Positions 10,916-22,104 of a DNA stretch of 64,000 bases are shown here, in pieces (position 1 is the stretch's first letter; every line of letters begins with the position of its first letter). The stretch spans positions 2,293,550 to 2,357,549 of the forward strand of contig OY725493.1 in assembly GCA_963281255.1 (NCBI GenBank), given 5' to 3'. The position numbers were made by a program, and so were the translations under genes. This DNA is from Aphrocallistes beatrix. Lineage: Eukaryota > Porifera > Hexactinellida > Sceptrulophora > Aphrocallistidae. The notes under the pieces are model-generated. The model worked only from the letters and a program-made list of their open reading frames with translations. It did not search any database and was not told the DNA's origin.

Positions 10916-12534
10916 ATGGAATATTCTATTGTCGAAGGGAAAATATTGAACTCAAAGAATTACGAGTGTCAAGGATACCGGTATGTTAAAGTTCGAGAAT
11001 CTCCAATTTCAACCTTCTCAAATGTGCATTATTTCGGACACATCGCTGTGAGTCCTTTGGCAAGATAAACAAACTGACAGATCTGTTTGAATTAAAAAAT
11101 CTACATAATCACTCTGTCGAATCTCATAATAAAGAGAAAATTATCCTGTCTAACCAAATAAAGCGGAAGGCAGAAACTTCGACTTGCGAACTTAGAGAAG
11201 CATTTAATGAATGCTGCCGATATTCTATTGGTGCATCTTCTGTGACTTTTAAGAAATCAGAAAGCAGTATGTTTAAGAGAAAGAGGAAAATTCAACCGAA
11301 AATACCATCATGCGCACAAGAATTTGGAGTACTGTTACTTGAATCAGGCTATTCTACTAATCATTTGAAAACCGTTATTCAAGAGGGTGATGTAGCTTTA
11401 ATCTTTGGATCAGATAGCATGGTAAACAAGCTCCCAGATTTTACTTATATTCAGTTTGATGGCACCTTCAAACTCATCCCTCGAATATTCTTGCAACTCT
11501 TCACGATATTTATTTAATTTAATGGTCACACCCTTCCAGCACTACACATCCTAATGACCAGAAAAACTGAGCAATTATACACAGCTGTACTCTCTTCAAT
11601 TCGCGAATTGATACCGTGTTTTATTCCAGTATTTGCGATTGGTGATTTTGAAATTGCTCCAAGAAATGCTTTGAAAGGAATTTATCCCACAGTCTCGATA
11701 ATTGGATGCTGGTTTCACTACACCAAAGCGCTTTATGAAAAGGTTCAGAAACTGGGCTTGACATTATTGTACAAGAAAAATCACCCTTTTCGAACATGGA
11801 TCCGTCGACTAATGGCACTACCTTGGTTACCAGAAGAAGAGATATACCCTGTCTACTTATTGTTAGAATTACCAACCACTGATTTACTTGAGGCTGAAAA
11901 GAATTTGGTGAAGGCATTTAGAACATATTTTAACAGGACATGGCTAAGTGGAAATAACAATTTATCAGTGTTTTATTATGAACAAGCCACAAATAATGGA
12001 GCTGAATCCTATCACAAAAAACTGAAGTCTTACATGAAGATTCCTCATCCTAATATATGGAGATTTATGGAAAATTTGAATAACATAATCTCAGATTATG
12101 ATATCGAATTTCAAAGGTTGTCCAATGGTCTGGCTACTACAAGAGGAACTAACTACAACACAAGGACGAAAATAATTCGCAGAAAAGAACAAAGAGAAAA
12201 TCTTATTAATCAGACCTGCACTTCTCTACAATATCTTGATGCAATGGCGTTGACAATTGGTAATGAGAACCTTAATCCAGCAGAACCGTTAACAGTGCCC
12301 ATTGAAAGTGCTATATCTCACGTCTTCGTGGATTCTTCAGAAAGTGAGGATGACCTCAATGATGATCGGTGCCATGTATGTTTACAAGTCAGATCAGAAA
12401 ACTTTGCTATGTTACATGACCATTGTGTACATGCAGGCTTTTGTGAATCTTGTGCCAACCATTTATTTGAACTTCAGGCCGACTGTTCGATTTGCAGGAG
12501 CAAAATAAATGGAGTTTTGAAAGTTTTTCAATAA
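10916..12534 (+). pseudogene. MULE transposase with FLYWCH finger and C-terminal RING
   Basis: Mutator-like element transposase relic. N-terminal FLYWCH-type finger pieces: YECQGYRYVKVRES, then after a frame shift NLHNHSVESHNK. From about 11065 one frame runs through the MULE catalytic core: first Asp in YIQFDGTFKL, second in AIGDFEIAPRNA followed by GCWFHYTKAL, and Glu in NNGAESYHKKLK. A single in-frame TAA at 11515-11517 interrupts it just after DGTFKL; the frame resumes with FNGHTLPALHILMTRKTE. The C-terminus is a RING-like zinc finger (CHVCLQVR, HAGFCESC, CSICRSK). It is largely intact, so probably a young loss. RING-tailed MULEs suggest a ubiquitin-ligase-like accessory role (inference). 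Confidence 0.85.
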
Positions 12535-12725
12535 TTATAGTCAATTCAGATTTCTTCTTCACTCTTTTTCCACTAATTTACATCTTTAACTTCACTATTC
12601 AGGCCGACTGTCCATTTTGCAGGAGCAAAATAAATGGAGTTTTGAAAGTTTTTCAATAATTATAGTCAATTCAGATTTCTTCTTCACTCTTTTTCCACTA
12701 ATTTACATCTTTGACTTCATTCATC
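12476..12725 (+). repeat. Tandem duplication of the RING-encoding 3' end
   Basis: Two 125-bp copies, 12476-12600 and 12601-12725. Each encodes the last part of the RING and the stop. The first copy reads CSICRSK; the second reads CPFCRSK, the more canonical RING form, and follows a TTCAG that looks like a splice acceptor. Confidence 0.85.
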
Positions 12726-13111
12726 TTCATGTGTTTCGTTTTACTCTCCATTAAACTTCTTAATTATTATATTCTACAAATTATTATATCTAGCAGGGTT
12801 GTTTGATTTAGATCAAGTGATTTAAATCATGATCTAAATCATATATTAAAGTAAAGTAGTCCTCTCACTAATTTGAGCATGGATAAGGTAAAATACCGGT
12901 TAAAGCGAACAAGGTTTGATTCCCCAGCCTGTACAAATGTATGAAATTAACTTCGGGTAATACGAAATCCGGATAATACGTACAAGGTTTGAAGGTTCCC
13001 TGATTCGTATTAACGAGCCTCGACTCGATTTGAATTATAATGATCACACATATTATAGTGAACAATGTTCATCAATGACTTTTCTACAATCAAAAATAAA
13101 ATTATTCATCT

Positions 13112-13246
13112 CTGCCATCAAGCGCTGGAGTTGAGCAGATATTTTCAACATTTGGTTATATACATTCCAGCATAAAGAATAGACTTGGAATCGATAAGGC
13201 GGCCAAGATTGTTTTATCTACAGAATGCTCAATCTATCTATTATAA
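13112..13246 (+). pseudogene. hAT transposase C-terminal dimerisation fragment
   Basis: Reads LPSSAGVEQIFSTFGYIHS, then IKNRLGIDKAAKIV and a stop. This matches the hallmark C-terminal dimerisation region of hAT transposases (SSAGVERxFS, KNRL). The rest of the transposase is missing. Confidence 0.85.
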
Positions 13247-13354
13247 AACTTCATACTAAATTTTCTCTTCTACATTTTCCTATTGCAATTAATCATAAAC
13301 ATGCTGAATTCAAGCAACATTAAATCGATAATATGCTATTAAACTATCTGATTA

Positions 13355-13538
13355 CAGTCAGGGTCGCTTATTGTGAACCACCAGGGGACCAAAAATCTGT
13401 TCATAATAGAGATACTTCATATTAAGCGAACTTGATTCAATACAAATCCTATCTGAAAAATGAAATTGGGACCAGGAGGTTAGTTCATAATAAACGAATG
13501 TTCATATTATGCGGGTTCATAATAAGCGACCCTGACTG
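13355..13538. mobile_element. MITE family M1, copy 3 (nested in hAT remnant)
   Basis: 184 bp, CAGTCAGGGTCGCTTATTGT to AATAAGCGACCCTGACTG, with perfect TA on both sides. This is the best-preserved pair of ends in the family. Confidence 0.9.
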
Positions 13539-14062
13539 TATCAATCTTGTGGATTTATTAGCAAATAATATAACAAAATGTGAAATGAATTCCAAAAAGC
13601 AATAAAAATAAATAAAATCATGATTTTTATCAACCCTACGTAAATGACTATTCTTGACCAATAGTTTATCGATACCTAGGAAAATGGGGTAATCGAGTGT
13701 GCTGATTCCGAACTCGAAATAATCGTAGGACAGATTCCGAATTCAAGCGTAGGACAGATTCAGCGTTCCCCTTTCTACTATAGTAAGTATCATTTATTTT
13801 GAACTGAGAATAATTTATTTAATGTGGTTGAGTAACACTTTTTTAGAAGTGACGAAACGAACCAAGAATTTGTGTTCTACGTATTTCTGTGGTATTCTTA
13901 ATTTACTGGGTACGATTGAAAGCAGATTATGATTGATGTGTCTTATCGGGAGTGGTTGGAAATTTGTGTTTTTAATGCTTTCAATTCTCTTGGGTATAGT
14001 AAGATTATTTCCAAAGTACAAGTTTGGTTCGCCGAGGGGTTCGGATAACTGACGTTCTACTG

Positions 14063-14736
14063 TATTCTGATAGCTAAGTTTGATTAGCATTCCGAATTTT
14101 AGTTGCAATTAAAACTAGGCGTCAAGAAACAAAAAATATCGGAAAATGATCGAGATCGGGATCTTCCTTTTCACGATCGACTAATGCCCTGGCCTAGTGG
14201 ATAATGAGAGAATATCCTAATGTGTCAAACAAAAAAAAAGTGGAAGTGGCATTCCCTGGGACAAGGCAAGGGTTCGAGTGGCATTTTATGAGAAGAAGAG
14301 GAAAGACCAAAAGAGGAAGCAATTGGAGAATTTAAGTAGGAATAAAAGCAAACGAGCGAATTCTTCGGCGTTTTAGGACGAGATTCTTAAAATAGTATTA
14401 ATGATACGTCAATTAAATGAATCAGGTATACTGATAGGAGGCGAAATGGCACAAATTCATTTGTGTCGATCTCTCCGTTCTGAACATTAATATGAAAAAA
14501 GAAAATCTAATTTATCAAAGGATTCTACACCGTTGGTTCTATCCGATCATGTCTCGATTTAGAATAAACAAGTTGGGTTGGGTTTAACATAAATATGTAT
14601 AAACGGAAAGACATATAGCGGCATAAGTAAGTGCGATGGGTCGGATTTAAAATATCACATATCGAAGTTGTTTTCATGTAGTTTGCATTGCATCTTTTGA
14701 CCAAATTTCACCATTATATCCTTTGTCCTTGTAATA
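14063..14736. other. Intergenic, nothing recognised
   Basis: Low-complexity, purine-rich DNA with no supported gene or RNA. Confidence 0.5.
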
Positions 14737-15391
14737 AAAAGTTGAGAGAGCATGCTCGTTAAGTCGAAATAAGATGTTCTACTAATTCATCACATTTATT
14801 CAATTCCTAATGCTATTACCATTACCAGGGCGGTAGATATGCAGTGTTGCCAGATGAGTTGTTTAGCATGTTCATGCCACAACTCAAAAGTTCATGAAAA
14901 TACTACATACTCAACAAATCTATGAACTTTGTTCATGATATGGCAACATTGTAGATACGTATGTCTATAATGTATGCATTTTATTGTGATAGGAGACATC
15001 CATTGCTCAATTGTAAATTCCTCCTGTCATATATGAGTAACAAACATATTTAATTAAGAGGCTTCTATAAACCACAGCTTTATTGATAGGTTTTATATTA
15101 GCCCTTGGTATACTCCATTGGTTACCAGCATCATACCTACTTATAAAAGCAGGAAGTTATTACATATATGACTAATTTAAACCAATTTTACATCAGGATT
15201 TTTAAAGGTGATACTCCGTACGGTAAGACAGGATCTAGGACTCATGTAGTAGATTCAAATCAGTAAATACCTTTTTTTGAATATAAAGAAGGTAGAAATG
15301 TAAGGAGCATGCTCTCTCGATCTAACGAGCATGCTCCCTCGACCTAACGAGCATGCTCTCTCGACTTAACGAGCATGCTCTATCGACTTTT
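14737..15391. mobile_element. 22-bp-array element, family P1, copy 1
   Basis: Left end carries one unit (AAAAAGTTGAGAGAGCATGC then TCGTTAAGTC). The right end carries four tandem 22-bp units centred on the palindrome GAGCATGCTC (GCATGC at 15307, 15329, 15351, 15373), ending CGACTTTTCAATA. The interior (GTAAGACAGGATCTAGG, AAATCAGTAAATACC) is shared with 26420-26926. No coding and no clear target duplication. Confidence 0.75.
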
Positions 15392-15878
15392 CAATAGCTC
15401 CCTTCGTCAGATTGAATAATAATTTTTAAAAAAGGTTCGGACGAAATTTCAATATGATGATATCCAAGTTCGAAGTTTAATTTAATTTTGAGTTATAATA
15501 TGCGAAGAAGACAAAGTGGCACGAGTATGAAAAAAGTGAAATCGTATATGCACTCTTTGTAGTATTAATTAACATTCAAATGGTCAAATAAAGAGATAAT
15601 GGTTTTGTTAGACTGGCTTTATTATCAATTCTAAAGTTCACTTGGTCATAGTATGCTAGTAAATCTCATATGATCAACAAGTTACCCCACCAACATGGTT
15701 AGAGATGTAAATAGATTCGATTATAACAAACATAGCTATTAGTTAGCCTTCAGAGCATAGAGCATATCTGTCTGAATAATACATTTACATAGAATACCAT
15801 TTAATATACATTAACATAGATACGGGATTTAGGATAATATCTGAATAATTTACAGAAATAGCAGTGGCTTGATCTATA
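15392..15878. other. 3' flank of the sirtuin gene
   Basis: AT-rich sequence downstream of the reverse-strand sirtuin stop codon; no other feature recognised. Confidence 0.5.
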
Positions 15879-17117
15879 CTATAGCTTCCCTTTCACCACC
15901 TCAGGAGCAGAGTCTTTCTGCACCAGATTCTTCAGGTGAGTGTCTGATTGCTGTTCTTTCTTCAGTCGATCCATTTCCTTCGTATACAGAGTATCGAGGT
16001 CTTCTTTCCACCCGAGGAGTGTAGCTATTTTCTCACAAGAATCATCACAATGGCCACCCTGGAAGACGTCTCTATAGCTCTTATCAGAGAAGTCCAGACC
16101 AGTGGGCATCCCTAGCATAGCCTTAAACATGTCTCCTCCGGTTACCTGCTCTTGGTTCAGGAGCAGGCGCGGACAGGAGCCTGATACGCGCTCCACCAGT
16201 CCTGCGAAAGGTTGCACCTTCAGAGAAGTGCCTAGAATTATGAGTAGTTTACACGCAGGCAAGTCTTGCTCTGACATCTGCTGGAATATGGGAGACAGTG
16301 CCTCGCCGAAAAAGACGATATCTGGCTTGACGAGACCATTGCATTCGGGCACCGAACACCTGGCAGCACGTCCGTTCCAGATCTCCATCTTTACTAAGTC
16401 GACATCTTGAGGCTCTCTACACTCCACACAGCTGGCTGTATGGAAGGAGCCGTGGGCCTCTACTAGCTTCTCGTCCGCAATCCCGGCCCTTCTCTCCAGC
16501 CCGTCGATGTTCTGCGTGTAGAGGCGGGACAGAAGCCCTTTCTCCTGGAGCAGCCGCAGGAAGAAGTGGCTCTTGGTGGGATTGAACTTGCCTGGGAACA
16601 GCTCTTGAGCAAGCTTCACGAATGGCATCGGATTATCCTTGAAGTAATCAATGTGGAATATAGATTCGGGAGAGGGGATGTCAAACGAATCATCTTTCTT
16701 CAGACGAGCATAGAGTCCAGAATCTGGCGATCGGAAATCCGGAATTCCTGCGGCAGTTGACAGCCCTGCTCCTGTCATTACTACGATGAAGGGCTCATCC
16801 TTTTGAGGTTCTACTTCCTTACAAGCACCCCCAGGAGTGGAGGCTGGAACCGCGGGTTTGTTGTCCTCAATGGTCATATCGGCTGCATCCCCCGACTGCA
16901 CCCCACTCCCTCTCCCCTCCTCTCCAGCCGCTGTATCTGTCTCTCTGTAATCCTTCAGCTTATCACCACGCATGCACTTCTTAATGTACTCAGCTACGCC
17001 CTCTACGTCCAGAGTCTGGAGGTAGCGGGGTTCATTTGGGGAAGGCGAGCCCTCAGATTGATTCATTTTTGAGGCCAAGAGCTGCCCGAGTAATTCTAAA
17101 GATATGCCTGCTGCCAT
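15879..17117 (-). CDS. SIRT2: NAD-dependent protein deacetylase, SIRT2-like
   Basis: 412-aa class I sirtuin in a single exon. It removes acetyl groups from lysines using NAD+, forming O-acetyl-ADP-ribose and nicotinamide. Visible elements: Rossmann motif GAGLSTAAGIPDFRSP (about residues 116-131), TQNIDGLE (201-208), catalytic His222 in EAHGSF, structural zinc cysteines at 230/233 and 254/259, and GTSLKVQPFAGL (296-307). About 105 residues precede the core, with no mitochondrial-type presequence, so SIRT2 (cytosolic) fits better than SIRT3; length is close to vertebrate SIRT2 (about 390). The start is the ATG at 17117; the C-terminal tail is charged. All key residues are present, so it should be active. 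Confidence 0.92.
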   Translation of the reverse strand: MAAGISLELLGQLLASKMNQSEGSPSPNEPRYLQTLDVEGVAEYIKKCMRGDKLKDYRETDTAAGEEGRGSGVQSGDAADMTIEDNKPAVPASTPGGACKEVEPQKDEPFIVVMTGAGLSTAAGIPDFRSPDSGLYARLKKDDSFDIPSPESIFHIDYFKDNPMPFVKLAQELFPGKFNPTKSHFFLRLLQEKGLLSRLYTQNIDGLERRAGIADEKLVEAHGSFHTASCVECREPQDVDLVKMEIWNGRAARCSVPECNGLVKPDIVFFGEALSPIFQQMSEQDLPACKLLIILGTSLKVQPFAGLVERVSGSCPRLLLNQEQVTGGDMFKAMLGMPTGLDFSDKSYRDVFQGGHCDDSCEKIATLLGWKEDLDTLYTKEMDRLKKEQQSDTHLKNLVQKDSAPEVVKGKL

Positions 17118-18242
17118 TGCGTTCTATCTTAAATAGTAAAAGTACACATCTAAAGAATGATGTAATATGTACGCCAAAAGCCGAGGATGCGCAGCAGCTC
17201 TATAAGAAGCTGTCTTAGTTTCATGCGCAGGGTATAATTTATACGATATTGCATTGTAGTGCAAATTTTTTATACAACGCATCAAAAATTTCGTTATTCT
17301 CGGCGGATAGACTTAAAGTAAGCTACTAATGATAAGGAACAGCGAAGTTCGATGAAATGTCTACGGTAGATAAGTCCATACGTGTTCGCATGCCTTGACT
17401 TATTACATCTTTTATGCGCATTTAGCTTGCTTCTTCGTATTATTATTGTGCCTACAAATCATTAACTATCAAGTGTCACCTTGCGTACTATAATCAACAA
17501 CAACAACACAAAATAGTAAGTTAGGCCCTGATATAGGAACTTGGATTTTACTAGGTGCCATATTATGGGTTCCAGAAGTTATAGTACATCATTAGACCTA
17601 ACCAAGCAATGACCATTTGAATAGCATTTACATAACAAAATGAACTGACTTTCCAGATCATTCAAGATCCAGTATTTCACTGTCGAACATATTTGTACTT
17701 GTAGTGATGGCATCTTCGATCAGTGATCACATCAAATACATTAGTTCACTATCATCTATCTAAAAATCATGACAAGAGCAAATTTATTTATTTGTATCCA
17801 CAAAGTCGCCCCGCGGGCGCCTCGATATAAAATAATTCATAACCGCGCTACGCAAGTTTGCGAAGTAGACTTGTCATACATAAAATGGTATATCAATAAT
17901 CTGGAATCTCATCAATCAGTAGTCCGACGGGGAGCTACATTTGTCCGAATTGTCAAGTTGCCATTTGTCCGAATATATCGAGTTGTTGTTTGTCCGAATC
18001 AAATGTTTTAACTAATTTATAATGCTTTTTTTACAATGTCTAAACATAGATCTCTTTGGTATAGTTTACTTTTAATTGTCACCTTCACTTTCAAGAATGT
18101 AGAGTAAAAATTTTGACTTGAAACTAAATCAAGTCTAGGATACTACGATTTTATTTGTATTTTCTTCACTGATTCACGAACCAAGTTAAATTGCATTGTC
18201 CAGTTTGAAATCTGGGTAGTAGCTATATGGTCCTGTAACGAA
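17118..18242. other. Intergenic
   Basis: No gene recognised. Three copies of TTTGTCCGAAT with 24-25-bp spacing lie at 17940-18000, the only notable repeat. Confidence 0.5.
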
Positions 18243-19372
18243 AAAATTGGTCCGGGGGACCAACTTTGGCAGGCCAAAACTAAAATTGGTCCGTTCAATT
18301 TTTTTGTGCCATTAATTGCCTACACTAAAGCAGTCCTCTCCCCATATGATGTGATGACTTTGCAATCACTCTAGGAGTATATATAGACTAATAGGGCTTT
18401 ACTCCATAAATACGTATATACTTAGCCCCAGTTATTAAGTATAGTATTTATAAGCCCTATATTTATTTGTAGTTATATCTTGAGTTAAATACTAACACTT
18501 ATATAATATTATACCCAAAATAACCATGTTCATACATGGCAACTACCCCGTTTTTGGCGGACGTCCCGCTTTTTTGGATTTTATGTATAATCTTTTCCAT
18601 TGCGTCCTGATTTTATCATGGCTCAAGTTGGCATGTATGCATGTTAGAAATAAAAAATGTCTGTCGGCAGACCGATAGGGCTCCATTAAGTTCCATTAAG
18701 TGACTTGGCACGTGAGATATGAATATCCTAAGACATCGGAGCTACTCAATTTATGAAAACTATTCATATTCTTAATTAATTCTACATATTAAAATACCCT
18801 ATATTAGCTGTTGAGAGACATCGTATTTAAAAATATGTATAAATTATCTTAAAAGATGTGAAAATATGTATACCAATATATATACATAGTTATTTTAATA
18901 ACTCATAAAAAATCATTGTATTACTTTCAAAGTGCATCTTTAAACAAAACTTTGCAGTGGAGTGTTAAATTATCAAAAAGTTAAAATATGAATATAGTAC
19001 GCTTAAAAAATCCGGAAGATGCGAAATTTGGTAAAAATCAAAGTATTAAATTTCGCAATAGCGAGCGTATGGAGATACATACATACATATGGACTGGCGT
19101 GGTACGGCCGTTCTTGCCATAAGGGAATCTCTAAAGAAACTTCACTTAATTAAAATGGTCCCCGGACAAAATTAGCAACCAAAACTGATCCCTCGGACCA
19201 AATTTGGTAGCTAAAACTGGTCCCCCGGACCAATTTTGGCTGCCAAAATTGGTCCGGGGGGATCAAATTTAGCTAGGGGAACCAGTTTGGGCAGCCAAAA
19301 TTGGTCCCTCGGACCAATTTTGGTGACCACAACTGTTCCCCCTGACCAAAATTGGTCCCCCGGACCAATTTT
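18243..19372. mobile_element. Foldback-like element with GGTCCCCCGGACC arrays
   Basis: The left end has the inverted unit AAAATTGGTCCGGGGGACC. The right end (about 19155-19372) has some six units of roughly 30 bp built on TTGGTCCCCCGGACCAATTT alternating with GGCAGCCAAAA-type spacers. Each unit is itself palindromic. A second MITE sits inside at 18532-18638. No coding. Confidence 0.65.
18532..18638. mobile_element. MITE with ATACATGCCAAC-type ends
   Basis: ATACATGGCAACTACCCCG at the left pairs with CAAGTTGGCATGTAT at the right; inside is GGCGGACGTCCCGCTTTTTT. Related ends occur at 31459-31500 (single end) and 58452-58610. Confidence 0.7.
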
Positions 19373-20201
19373 GACCTGACAGTCCCAATCAAACTCAAAC
19401 ATTAGTTAAATTGAAACGCGATGTAATAATATTCAGAGCTGCTTTACAATACAAGAAAACTCGTATATTAAACAGGTTGTGAAAATTATAGAACATACTT
19501 GTATTTTATAGAATAAAGTATTTTAGAGCTTATATAAAGTACATTAATGAGAAAATACATTCTGCAAAGATATGGTAGGTTGGTTGTTCGATGAACTGCT
19601 CCACATAGCTTCACATGGTTGTAGAAGATGGCATGGAGCAGTTTAATCGGGACTTTAGCGGGTCTACATCGGCTTCTGGGCGGAGAACTTAAAGAAGCTC
19701 ATTTGCCCTCTTCTTCAGCTAGCTTGGTATTATAATTTAAAAAAGTATAAACTACAACATTTATACCAGGACTTTCAATAAAAAAACGTAAAGCCTATAT
19801 TCAAGCGTATTAACTTCATCAGATTTATCAGGAGTGTGACATCGGAGACTACGATGGTTGTAATCCAAACTTCTTACTAGGTAGTAGTAGCCATCGGATA
19901 ATTATTTATTGCCTTCTAGGCAGGACTGATTTAAAAGCTTAGATGCACCAAAACGGCTTATACACAGGGGCAGATCATGGGGTGTGGAAACCCCTGGATA
20001 CCAGTGTCCTTAGAGCCCCCCTCTCTCAGTGATGGACACACAGACGCACACACTCACGCCTCTGCCCTGAGTTGTGAAGTATACTAGTGGTGATAGAAAA
20101 TACACGCTTGAAAAACGACTCGGTTTTCACGGCCATTAATTTGGTAAGCTAGAATAATGATGAACACAACATCAGACGATATATAAGCAATGCATGTATC
20201 A
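19373..20201. other. Intergenic, nothing recognised
   Basis: No supported gene or RNA; AT-rich with a short GC-richer stretch near 19960-20060 of unknown nature. Confidence 0.5.
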
Positions 20202-20635
20202 CAGGGTTGGCAGGTTTTGTCCATGTGGTAAAAACCGGTAAAAACCGTCCTGTCCAAAACCTCCTGACTGGACAAAACCTAATTATAATACTAATGCATG
20301 TTACTTCTTACTTGTATATTTTAATAAGATGTACATAAATATGCTGAATACATAATTGAATCAATGAGCCTTCCTCCATGTGTCATTTCAAATTGGTCAA
20401 TTCAAATAAGATAAACAATCTGCACGATACCACACATTTTATCACTTTACTGTTTCATTTTATATGTGGTCAATAGTATATCACCAACTCAAAATAAGAT
20501 ATTTTAACAAGTTTTATAAGTTTTCAGTTTCTTATTATTCAAGGATATAGTATTGACCAGTATTGACCGGTAAAAACCGGGTTTTTCCCACTGTCCGTCC
20601 AAAACCAGTTTTGGACAGGACAAAACCCAACCCTG
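20202..20635. mobile_element. hAT MITE with 8-bp target duplication
   Basis: 434-bp non-autonomous element with ends CAGGGTTGGCAGGTTTTGTC and GGACAAAACCCAACCCTG, flanked by a perfect 8-bp duplication ATGTATCA (20194-20201 and 20636-20643). Internal GGTAAAAACCGG motifs recur near both ends. No coding. Confidence 0.93.
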
Positions 20636-21171
20636 ATGTATCATCAACTTTCCGATCACCAAAAAATCAGCATAGAAAAGTAATGCTGAAGTGAATATAT
20701 CAAATATTCGTTTCCAATGTAATAATAATACTAACTCATAGGAAGCACACGATGAAGTTAACAAACTGAGGACAATTATTTCAATCAATGAACTACGTGA
20801 CAAAGAGAATCTAGAAAATTTATATGCATGTGTTGAAATAATAAAGCTAAAATTAGAACTAAGAAGAAATAAACGTGTTGAACTATGTGCAAAGTATTCA
20901 CTTCCATAATGTGCTGCTTTATAATCATGATGTTGACGATATTTTATCTTTTGCTAAAAATATAACCGAGTTAGATCCACGTTAGAGCAAGTTATGATCT
21001 TACACTTAGACGAGATGGATGTACCTAAGCTTTCAACTACGCAAGTGTAATATTAATAAATAAGTTATGCCATTCAAAGCGTTTTGCAGGCAGAGCGCTA
21101 TATAAATAGTTCAAAAGAATCAATAAAATCAGAGAAGAAACTTCATTCAATCAATTTAACAAGATCTAAAA
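20636..21171. other. Upstream region of the acyltransferase gene
   Basis: AT-rich with no recognisable element; presumably contains the promoter and 5'UTR of the gene starting at 21172. Confidence 0.5.
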
Positions 21172-22104
21172 ATGAGAGAAGCAGCCAAGTGGATGTACAA
21201 ACATTTAGGTCGTTTTTTACTCTATATAATCATCGTCAGCTATCAATTTTCGGCTGCAATAATATTCGCCCTCCTCTTCCTCTACTTAAAGTTCCATTAT
21301 GCCCTGCTGGTAATGGTGGTAGTAATGCTAATTTATCGAATAAGGCTGCCAATCGAATATAACGGAGCTCTGGACTTCAAATGTATGCGAGACAACGCAT
21401 GGCTCCGCTTCATTAGAAGTACAGAACCCTGGAGTACTATTTTCATGGAGAAACTCAACCCAGAAGAGATGTACTTGATAGTGGGCTACCCGCACGGAAT
21501 GCTACCTATCTCGTGGCTGTTCTTTCTCACGGATCTTGCAAAACAAAAGATATATCCGCGTTCGTTGGCCGCAGATATCATAATGCGTCTTCCATTCAGT
21601 AGAGAGATTACATTGCTCATGGGGGGAGTGAATGCCAGTTGGAAAAGTATCAGAAAAGCGGGAGAGCAAGGCCATAGCCTATTCGTCCTACCGGGATCCA
21701 TCAGTGAGATGAAATATAATAATGAGAGTGATAAGTGCATTAACGTCATCAAGAGGAAAGGATTCATTAAGGCAGCACTGCAATACGGTTTTACTCTTGT
21801 GCCAGTCGTAGGCGTGGGAGTAACAGACCTCTATTCTTCATTCCTGATTCCTTCAGAATGGTTCAAGAAGATATTCGGGATCTATCCCTTCGTACCTCTG
21901 GGGGAGTACGAGGTCTGTTTTCCTCGCACAGTGCCCGTCCACAACGTAATCGGTAAACCAATCAGTGTAGAGAGAAATGCAGTATATACAGACCAAGATG
22001 TAGCAGAACTATCAGACAAGTATTACAAGGGACTACAAGAGGCGCTAGAACACTTTAACTCATTGCACTCAGACAATTACTTCATCAAACTGATCGAGTC
22101 ATAG
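21172..22104 (+). CDS. DGAT2/MOGAT-family acyltransferase
   Basis: 310-aa membrane acyltransferase of the DGAT2 family (mono- or diacylglycerol or wax-alcohol acylation at the ER). The N-terminus has two adjacent hydrophobic segments (about residues 14-56) forming the usual re-entrant membrane anchor. Family motifs: YPHGMLP (106-112; the HPHG/YPHG active-site block), LMGGVNAS (149-156), FVLPGSISEM (171-180; usually PGGxxE, here GS), RKGFIKAALQYG (195-206), VPVVGVG (210-216) and the GKPI block (261-264). It is slightly shorter than MOGAT2 (334 aa), mainly at the N-terminus. Which acceptor is used cannot be read from sequence. The start is the first ATG after an AT-rich leader, in a single exon. 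Confidence 0.9.
   Translation: MREAAKWMYKHLGRFLLYIIIVSYQFSAAIIFALLFLYLKFHYALLVMVVVMLIYRIRLPIEYNGALDFKCMRDNAWLRFIRSTEPWSTIFMEKLNPEEMYLIVGYPHGMLPISWLFFLTDLAKQKIYPRSLAADIIMRLPFSREITLLMGGVNASWKSIRKAGEQGHSLFVLPGSISEMKYNNESDKCINVIKRKGFIKAALQYGFTLVPVVGVGVTDLYSSFLIPSEWFKKIFGIYPFVPLGEYEVCFPRTVPVHNVIGKPISVERNAVYTDQDVAELSDKYYKGLQEALEHFNSLHSDNYFIKLIES

Larger units (their letters stand above)
12794..13638. mobile_element. hAT-superfamily remnant
   Basis: Left end CAGGGTTG followed by AAATCATGAT motifs and right end AATCATGATTTTTATCAACC with CT form hAT-type inverted ends. The interior keeps a hAT C-terminal dimerisation segment and carries an M1 MITE insertion. No clean 8-bp duplication was seen. Confidence 0.7.
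10386..14062. mobile_element. Composite nested transposon with pogo/Tigger-like ends
   Basis: TAGAACGTCAGTTATCCGAA near 10395 is mirrored by TTCGGATAACTGACGTTCTA ending at 14062 next to CTGTA, giving TA-flanked inverted ends typical of pogo/Tigger elements. Just inside are tandem copies of TTCGGAATCTGTCCTACGAC on the left (about 10510-10670), inverted on the right (about 13705-13762). The interior holds a MULE transposase relic, a hAT remnant and a MITE. Whether the outer ends mobilised the MULE gene or are a separate older element is not resolved. Confidence 0.6.

Noticed and set aside
15307-15380. 22-bp array considered as a CRISPR or minisatellite
   Set aside because: No spacers, and the array ends precisely at an element boundary mirrored elsewhere, so a transposon end is the better reading.
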